NCBI RefSeq assembly: GCF_000214415.1
Contig: NC_015562.1
Coordinates: 1,465,130-1,529,129 of the forward strand
Length of the DNA stretch: 64,000 bases
Direction: 5' to 3'
Origin: Methanotorris igneus Kol 5
GTDB lineage: Archaea > AGJL01 > Methanococci > Methanococcales > Methanococcaceae
Each line of letters begins with the position of its first letter. Positions within the stretch are counted from its first letter, which is position 1. The notes below the pieces were generated by a model. The model made no database searches. It saw only the letters and a list, made by a program, of their open reading frames with translations, and had not been told where the DNA came from. Position numbers and translations under genes: made by a program. This document shows, one piece after another, positions 58,883-64,000 of the stretch.

Positions 58883-59728
58883 TTATTTCTCTTTTCTATA
58901 TTCACTTATGTAATACCTAAGTATCCCAGCATTTGTAAGCCATGTTGTCATTAAATCCGCTATCAAACCAATTAACAATACTGCTGCAATGTTTTTCAAC
59001 GTCTCTGCAACTGGGACAAAGAAAGTAACAACCAAATAAAGCACCATCATCGCCACAATGGTTGTTACTGACATCGTTATTCCTGTTTTCATAGCATCTT
59101 TAATTCTCTCATCTAAACCGTCAGATTTTCTTTTCAGTACTCTTGTTGTTAGCATGATGTCAGTATCAACGCTATAACCAATGAGCATTAACAATGCGGC
59201 AATTGTTGCAGTTGAGAGAGGAATGCTAAATAAACTCATTCCCCCAAGTGCCAATATAATATCCGATAACGCCGCAAGAATCACGGCACCACTTGGTATT
59301 GGGTTTCTAAACACAAAGTAAACCACAGCGGCCATGAACAAAAATGCAAATCCTACTGCTTTAATCCCTTCTTCCCAAAACTTCTCACTTAGTGAAGGTC
59401 CAATTTGTTTTTCACCATAATCTAACTTACTTAAGTCATCAACACCAAAGAATTCTTTTAATACTTTTCTAACTTCGTCAATATTTGTGTTTTTATCCAC
59501 TCTAATAACAATAAATGTTCCTGATTGGGATTCAAGTTTTTTAACTTCTGCATTTTTTAGGATTTCTTTTAGTTGTTCAATATTGGTATCTTTGGGGGCT
59601 TTTATGGTAATTTCTGTTCCTCCAACAACATCAATACTCTTTGGAATGCCATGCACTGCTACAAAAATAGCGGAAAGAAGGGTTAGTATTATTGGAACTA
59701 TTGTCAATATCTTGTAGTTTATTTTCAT
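58883..59728 (-). CDS. secF: Protein-export membrane protein SecF
   Basis: The 281-aa protein from ATG 59728 (behind GGTGGAGGG; the codon in front is TTG) has one N-terminal helix, a periplasmic-type domain (VVGGTEITIKAP at about 35) and five C-terminal helices with IGYSVDTDIMLTTRVLKRK and the ALLMLIGY region. It assists protein translocation together with SecD. secD is not on either side in this window, so the usual adjacency is missing here unless the gene lies elsewhere. Confidence 0.93.
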   Translation of the reverse strand: MKINYKILTIVPIILTLLSAIFVAVHGIPKSIDVVGGTEITIKAPKDTNIEQLKEILKNAEVKKLESQSGTFIVIRVDKNTNIDEVRKVLKEFFGVDDLSKLDYGEKQIGPSLSEKFWEEGIKAVGFAFLFMAAVVYFVFRNPIPSGAVILAALSDIILALGGMSLFSIPLSTATIAALLMLIGYSVDTDIMLTTRVLKRKSDGLDERIKDAMKTGITMSVTTIVAMMVLYLVVTFFVPVAETLKNIAAVLLIGLIADLMTTWLTNAGILRYYISEYRKEK

Positions 59729-59933
59729 CAAATTCCCTCCACCAAAAATATTAAAAACAAGGATTTAAACAAATATCTTATAATCAAAACCTTATTTATA
59801 AGAAACTTTTAAAAAGTTTAATCAAAGGGTTGGGATGTAGGGGCTTTGCTTATAATTTTCTCTTATGAGGTTATTCATTACAAACACTTTTCGGATATAC
59901 TATAAATATTTTAGTGTTAAAAGCCTTCAAAGG

Positions 59934-61271
59934 GTGGGTAACATAAAGCTCAAAAAAATATGCCTTTTGCTTTTAATAATGTTGTTTTTGAATACTGGGT
60001 TTGGAATATCCTTTGAGAAATATGAAGTAGTGTGCGATGTGGATGCAAACAACAATGTCCATGAGACCATAACACTCTTAATATTCAACAACAATTCTGA
60101 AGATATTAAGGATATAACCTACATCGTTCCTCAAACACTAAAAAATTTGGAGGTTTATTCAGACAGGGGGGTTAAATCATATTCTGCAAAGTTAATTGAG
60201 GGAGCCACTGAGATATATATTGAATTAGAAAATCCAATAAAAAAGGGAGAACGTGGAGAGATAAAGTTAGAATTTGATAGCAATAATTTAGTTTGGGATA
60301 AAGAAAATGGGGAAAAATTACTGTCTATAAGTGTCCCAGCCGTTAAATCAAAGTTTGAATTAATTATAAAACTCCCCCCAGGAGCAGCGGTAGTTTCCCC
60401 CCAAGGATTCCTAAGCATAACTCCACAAGGTTATGTTGTTGACACAGATGGGAAAAGAATCGTTATTAAATGGGAAAAGGTACTGGAAAATGAGAAATCA
60501 TTCACAGCAACAGTGGCCTATGCAATAATCACAAAGCCCATAACCAACAATACATTAACTTATGGGTTTGTAGGTGTGTCTTTACTATTGATGATTTCAA
60601 TAATCTTCCTTGTAATCACAACAAGAAAAAACAAACTATACAAAAACAAAATAAGTGAAATGCAAAATGAGATTGAAAATTTAAGTAAAATTTTGGAGAA
60701 AAAAGATGAAGAAGTTAAAAAATTAAATGAGATAAATAACTTATTAAACAACGATTTAAAAAATGTAAATAAGAACATTGAAGCATATAAAAAAGAAATT
60801 CTTGAAAAAGACAATGAAATAGAAAAAATTAAGGAAGAATATGAAAAATGTTTAAGGAAAATTGAAGAATTGAAAAAAGAATTATCAAAAATTGATGAAA
60901 TAAAAGATGAACTTGAAGCATATAAGGAATTGTCAGAAAGATACAAAAAAGAACTGGAAACACTAAAGGACTCAATAAACAAAAAAGACGAATACATAAA
61001 AATGTTGGAAAACAAAATTAAAGAATATGAATCCAATAAGAGAGACATATTAATGAATGTTTTAACAGATGAGGAGAAGGAGATTATTGATTTAATAGCA
61101 AAGCATGGTTCAATAACGCAAAAGGAAATTGTTGAAATTACTGGAATGACAAAACCTAAGGTTTCACGTCTTGTATCTGATTTGGAGCAGAGAGGCATCA
61201 TAAAAAAGATAAAGATTGGAAGGATAAACAAACTGATCCTTTCTGAAGATGTTCTGAAGGAAAATGACTAA
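59934..61271 (+). CDS. Membrane-anchored protein with extracellular domain, coiled coil and C-terminal HTH
   Basis: About 445 aa from GTG 59934; an ATG at 59865 is in frame, but a TATA-like ACTATAAATATTTT lies inside that extension and the later start gives a normal signal peptide (KLKKICLLLLIMLFLNTGFG). Order: beta-rich extracellular domain (about 30-200), membrane helix (GFVGVSLLLMISIIFLVITT), long coiled coil (about 235-365), and a winged helix (EIIDLIAKHGSITQKEIVEITGMTKPKVSRLVSDLEQRG). It seems to link the cell surface to DNA. The start is uncertain. Confidence 0.75.
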   Translation: MGNIKLKKICLLLLIMLFLNTGFGISFEKYEVVCDVDANNNVHETITLLIFNNNSEDIKDITYIVPQTLKNLEVYSDRGVKSYSAKLIEGATEIYIELENPIKKGERGEIKLEFDSNNLVWDKENGEKLLSISVPAVKSKFELIIKLPPGAAVVSPQGFLSITPQGYVVDTDGKRIVIKWEKVLENEKSFTATVAYAIITKPITNNTLTYGFVGVSLLLMISIIFLVITTRKNKLYKNKISEMQNEIENLSKILEKKDEEVKKLNEINNLLNNDLKNVNKNIEAYKKEILEKDNEIEKIKEEYEKCLRKIEELKKELSKIDEIKDELEAYKELSERYKKELETLKDSINKKDEYIKMLENKIKEYESNKRDILMNVLTDEEKEIIDLIAKHGSITQKEIVEITGMTKPKVSRLVSDLEQRGIIKKIKIGRINKLILSEDVLKEND

Positions 61272-61331
61272 AATACTTAATTTTTCTTAAAATAATTAAT
61301 TATTTTTTAAACTTTTAATGGAGGGGTTGTT

Positions 61332-62345
61332 ATGAGATATCTAAAATTAATAACAATAATACTAATACTAATTCCATGCATTGACGCATTAACAATTGGG
61401 GAAAAGCCATCTTTAGTTGATACTGTAATAATTACCAATGACAATTGGGCAGATTGTTTGGCAGTAGCAAATTACGCGTATCAATCAGATGCCATAATCC
61501 TCCAAACGGAAAAAGACAATCTAAATCCAAAAGTGGAAGAGATAATAAAAATCGTTAATCCAAAAAATATAATCATTATTGGAGGGCCAGAGGCAATATC
61601 TGAAAATGTTGAGAGAAAGTTGGAGAAATACGCCCCAACAGTGAGAATTTGGGGAAATGATAGGGCAGAAACTTTTGAAAAAATAATTGATTATCAATTA
61701 AAAAATAAAAAAGTTTCAAATGAAAGCATCTATCTAAATTACTGCCTTGTGAATGGTTATGATTTTGATGATGTTGTCACTGTTTCAAATTTCTATGTGC
61801 CATATTATGCATCTTTAAAAATCTTAAACCCAAAATATACAATTAGAGTTTATGAGAATGATACTGTTAAAATCTATGAAATGCACAAAAACCACAAAAT
61901 ATTTGTTGGGGAATATAGCAAAGATTGTGTATTTGAATTTCCTGGAAAGATTATAATATTTAAAAAACCAAAGTATAATGTAAAGTATTGCTACAACAAT
62001 AACCTCTGTAAATTTGGATATGAGAAAATAGAGGTTAGGGATTTTAGAGAAGGCATCTTAATAACTAAAAATACACCAACTGCTATGCTATTATCAAAAT
62101 ATCTTAAAGTCCCAGTAATATTAGATGGGCACACAATTATATACTTGGAAGATGACCCTATCGAAAGCAGTATTGCAGTTGCAGTTGATATCCTTGTATT
62201 AAAAAAGGCAAAAGAACTTTATGAAAATAGTGGAAATGCAAAACAGGCAATTGATGAAGCAAAAACACAACTTTGGGCTAAAAAATTACCAGTTGAGAAA
62301 TATAACATTCCCTACGAATATGCTAGGAGGTATATTGAAAAATAA
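61332..62345 (+). CDS. Secreted cell-wall-binding-2-like protein
   Basis: The 337-aa protein has a signal peptide (MRYLKLITIILILIPCIDA) and a domain like CWB2/S-layer binding repeats: VIITNDNWADCLAVANYAY, IIIIGGPEAISENVERKL and VRIWGNDRAETF. The middle is Cys-containing and the C-terminal part repeats the pattern once more (KVPVILDGHTIIYLEDD). It follows the HTH membrane protein by 60 bp and may be in its operon. Function unknown. Confidence 0.72.
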   Translation: MRYLKLITIILILIPCIDALTIGEKPSLVDTVIITNDNWADCLAVANYAYQSDAIILQTEKDNLNPKVEEIIKIVNPKNIIIIGGPEAISENVERKLEKYAPTVRIWGNDRAETFEKIIDYQLKNKKVSNESIYLNYCLVNGYDFDDVVTVSNFYVPYYASLKILNPKYTIRVYENDTVKIYEMHKNHKIFVGEYSKDCVFEFPGKIIIFKKPKYNVKYCYNNNLCKFGYEKIEVRDFREGILITKNTPTAMLLSKYLKVPVILDGHTIIYLEDDPIESSIAVAVDILVLKKAKELYENSGNAKQAIDEAKTQLWAKKLPVEKYNIPYEYARRYIEK

Positions 62346-62483
62346 AATTGAGGAATAAATATTATTTATGGTATAAAAATATTCTATCTTGCGAATACAT
62401 TGAGATATTTGTGATACCTTCATGTTATTATGTTCATGTTTAATAATGATATCTCTTATGGAAGCTGAACGATGGTGAAACTT

Positions 62484-63656
62484 ATGAAAATATTAATCTC
62501 CGTTTGTGGGGAAGGGTTTGGACATACGACAAGATGCATTGCAGTAGCAGAAGAATTAAAAAATCACTACGATATAGCATTTATTGCCTATGGAAAAAGT
62601 AAAAATTACATTGAATCTCTTGGGTATGAGGTTTTTGAAACATATCCGGAAATCAAATTAACGGGGTATGAGGGGAAATTTGATATTAAAAAGAGCATAT
62701 TTAATAAGGAATACAACCCAACTAAGGCAATTAAAAGGGAAAGGGAAATAATAAAACACTACAACCCTGATTTAATAATCTCCGATTGCAAGTATAGCAC
62801 TATTATAGCATCAAAGTTCTTAAAAAAACCCTACTACATTATAACAAACCAAAACTACACAAAAACTGATAAAAAAGAGAAGTTCATTGTTTATCCTGTT
62901 ATGAGCATGTTGAATGTTATTAACAGGTCTGCTGAGGAGGTTTTAGTTCCAGATTTGCCTTTGCCTTACACTATATGTGAATACAACCTAAAAATTATTG
63001 ATAATTTAGAGTTTATTGGGCCTTTAATAAGATACAAACCAAAAAATATCAAAGATGGGGGCTACATATTGAGTGTCATTGGTGGATTTGAGTATAGGTA
63101 TAGAATTTTGAAGTATTTAGCAGAAATTGCAGTGAAAAATGATTTAAATGTTAAATTGGTTTGTGGAAGTTGGGGGGTAGGGAGAGAATTGGAAAGTTAT
63201 GTAAATAAATTAACGGATAATCCAAAAAATATTGAGATAATCCCATTTACGAATAATATGGAAAAGTTAATAAAAAACTGCTCCTTTATAGTGTGCCATG
63301 GTGGACATTCAACAATAATGGAGGGTATCTCATTCGGTAAGCCACTCATTGTTATACCTGACTTAAACCACCCAGAGCAGGAAAACAACGCCAAGAAAGT
63401 GCAAGATTTAGCATGTGGGATAACTATTTCTCACAACGAAATTGAAAAATTGGAAATGGCTATAAATGAAATTCAAAACAACAAAATCTACGCTGAAAAT
63501 GCTAAAAAACTTAAAAAACTCTGCAAACAATACAATGGAAGAGAAAATATAAGAAAGATAATATCTAAGAGGCTAAAACGCAAAAAAAGGAATCTAATGA
63601 CACGCATAAAGCAAGAGTATTTAAGAACAATACATAAAATCAGAACAAAAATATAA
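62484..63656 (+). CDS. Glycosyltransferase, MurG/GT28-like
   Basis: The 390-aa protein from ATG 62484 (behind ATGGTGA) has the GT-B fold with [25 protein letters not shown] and DLIISDC in the N-terminal half, and [25 protein letters not shown] in the sugar-nucleotide-binding half. It resembles archaeal UDP-sugar transferases with an unknown acceptor, perhaps in surface glycan assembly. The C-terminus is very basic ([18 protein letters not shown]). cofD follows after 58 bp. Confidence 0.88.
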   Translation: MKILISVCGEGFGHTTRCIAVAEELKNHYDIAFIAYGKSKNYIESLGYEVFETYPEIKLTGYEGKFDIKKSIFNKEYNPTKAIKREREIIKHYNPDLIISDCKYSTIIASKFLKKPYYIITNQNYTKTDKKEKFIVYPVMSMLNVINRSAEEVLVPDLPLPYTICEYNLKIIDNLEFIGPLIRYKPKNIKDGGYILSVIGGFEYRYRILKYLAEIAVKNDLNVKLVCGSWGVGRELESYVNKLTDNPKNIEIIPFTNNMEKLIKNCSFIVCHGGHSTIMEGISFGKPLIVIPDLNHPEQENNAKKVQDLACGITISHNEIEKLEMAINEIQNNKIYAENAKKLKKLCKQYNGRENIRKIISKRLKRKKRNLMTRIKQEYLRTIHKIRTKI

Positions 63657-63714
63657 TACATTTTTGGAAATCAAAGTTTTCAAAATACATGTGGATGCTT
63701 AGGGCGGTGAAATA

Positions 63715-64000
63715 ATGAAAATATCTGTTCTCTCAGGAGGAACTGGAACACCAAAACTCATTCAGGGGTTAAAAGAGGTTATTCCACAAAAAGATATTTC
63801 AGTTATCGTCAATACTGGGGAAGATACCTGGATAGGGGATTTATATTTGTCTCCTGATGTTGATACCGTTTTATATACTTTGACGGATTTGATAAATGAA
63901 GAAACATGGTATGGAATAAGGGGAGATACATTCTACTGCCATGAACAACTGAAAAAACTTGGATTTGATGAGGTTTTGAGGATTGGGGATAAAGATAGGG
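63715..64000 (+). CDS. cofD: 2-phospho-L-lactate transferase, 5' part
   Basis: ATG 63715 follows GGGCGGTGA. The first 95 codons read [19 protein letters not shown], then [20 protein letters not shown], which is CofD: it joins phospholactyl-GDP (or the PEP analogue) to Fo in coenzyme F420 synthesis. The gene runs off the end of the window in an intact frame. Confidence 0.95.
   Translation, partial: MKISVLSGGTGTPKLIQGLKEVIPQKDISVIVNTGEDTWIGDLYLSPDVDTVLYTLTDLINEETWYGIRGDTFYCHEQLKKLGFDEVLRIGDKDR

Noticed and set aside
60560-61231. 223-aa Ser/Phe-rich minus-strand frame
   Set aside because: It is the antisense of the coiled-coil part of the membrane-anchored HTH protein; Lys/Glu codons read as Phe/Ser on the other strand.

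Overview
The window is AT-rich DNA from a hyperthermophilic methanogen, almost certainly a Methanocaldococcus (a relative of M. jannaschii). This rests on methanopterin and F420 genes (mptG, cofD), an archaeal mevalonate cluster, aIF5B, a class III signal-peptide pilin pair, archaeal GGTGA-type ribosome sites, Methanocaldococcus-type CRISPR repeats, and a GlmS intein at the site I recall from M. jannaschii. Names and orthologies come from reading the proteins; no database was searched.

Layout. 1-8.7 kb: the 3' part of a giant secreted protein (C25 cysteine peptidase + four NosD-type beta-helix modules + CARDB-like region + alpha-2-macroglobulin-type thioester domain), then an S-layer-like protein. 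8.8-11.8 kb: cbiP converging on a DEAD-box helicase. 11.9-18 kb (minus): TraB-like protein, XRE regulator, HMG-CoA synthase, a MntA/HepT toxin-antitoxin pair, thiolase, two small genes (one a 56-aa CooT-like gene) and the DUF35 protein. HMG-CoA synthase, thiolase and DUF35 form the first mevalonate complex; HMG-CoA reductase lies apart at 57 kb. 18-26.3 kb: CBS protein, mptG, hisI, a PIN-ATPase-KH protein, purE, rubrerythrin, ndk and an intein-free infB. 26.3-28.2 kb: CRISPR array 1 (18 repeats), its 416-bp leader at the high-coordinate side, and a MITE-like element. 28.2-33.7 kb: thrB, then a MarR-like regulator, an RND-family protein, a CARDB-type surface protein and an MFS transporter.

33.7-41.6 kb: cutA, duplicated pilin genes next to a 5'-truncated membrane gene, a phosphoesterase, an acylphosphatase-like protein, a RecJ-like nuclease, and a PP-loop gene bracketed by two identical 146-bp inverted elements. 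41.6-47.7 kb (minus): a cytosine methyltransferase, intein-containing glmS, an AAA ATPase and a TOPRIM-like protein, close enough to be one transcript. 47.8-50.1 kb: a LysR-type regulator, nikR and a DUF2121/proteasome-like protein. 50.1-52.2 kb: CRISPR array 2, whose leader is split by an insertion sequence with a 9-bp target duplication. 52.2-64 kb: DUF192, a membrane SDH/Clp-fold protease, an AAA+ ATPase, siroheme synthase and hemA, a broken nucleotidyltransferase gene, hmgA, a SpoIIM-like protein, secF, a membrane-anchored HTH protein, a CWB2-like surface protein, a glycosyltransferase and the start of cofD.

The most unusual points are the IS between the promoter and repeats of array 2, the covarying hairpins behind both CRISPR arrays, the toxin-antitoxin pair translationally coupled to thiolase, the peptidase/beta-helix/thioester protein, the ATPase-TOPRIM pair that may be a defence system, and the TA-flanked MITE family. 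No cas genes, rRNA or tRNA genes were seen.
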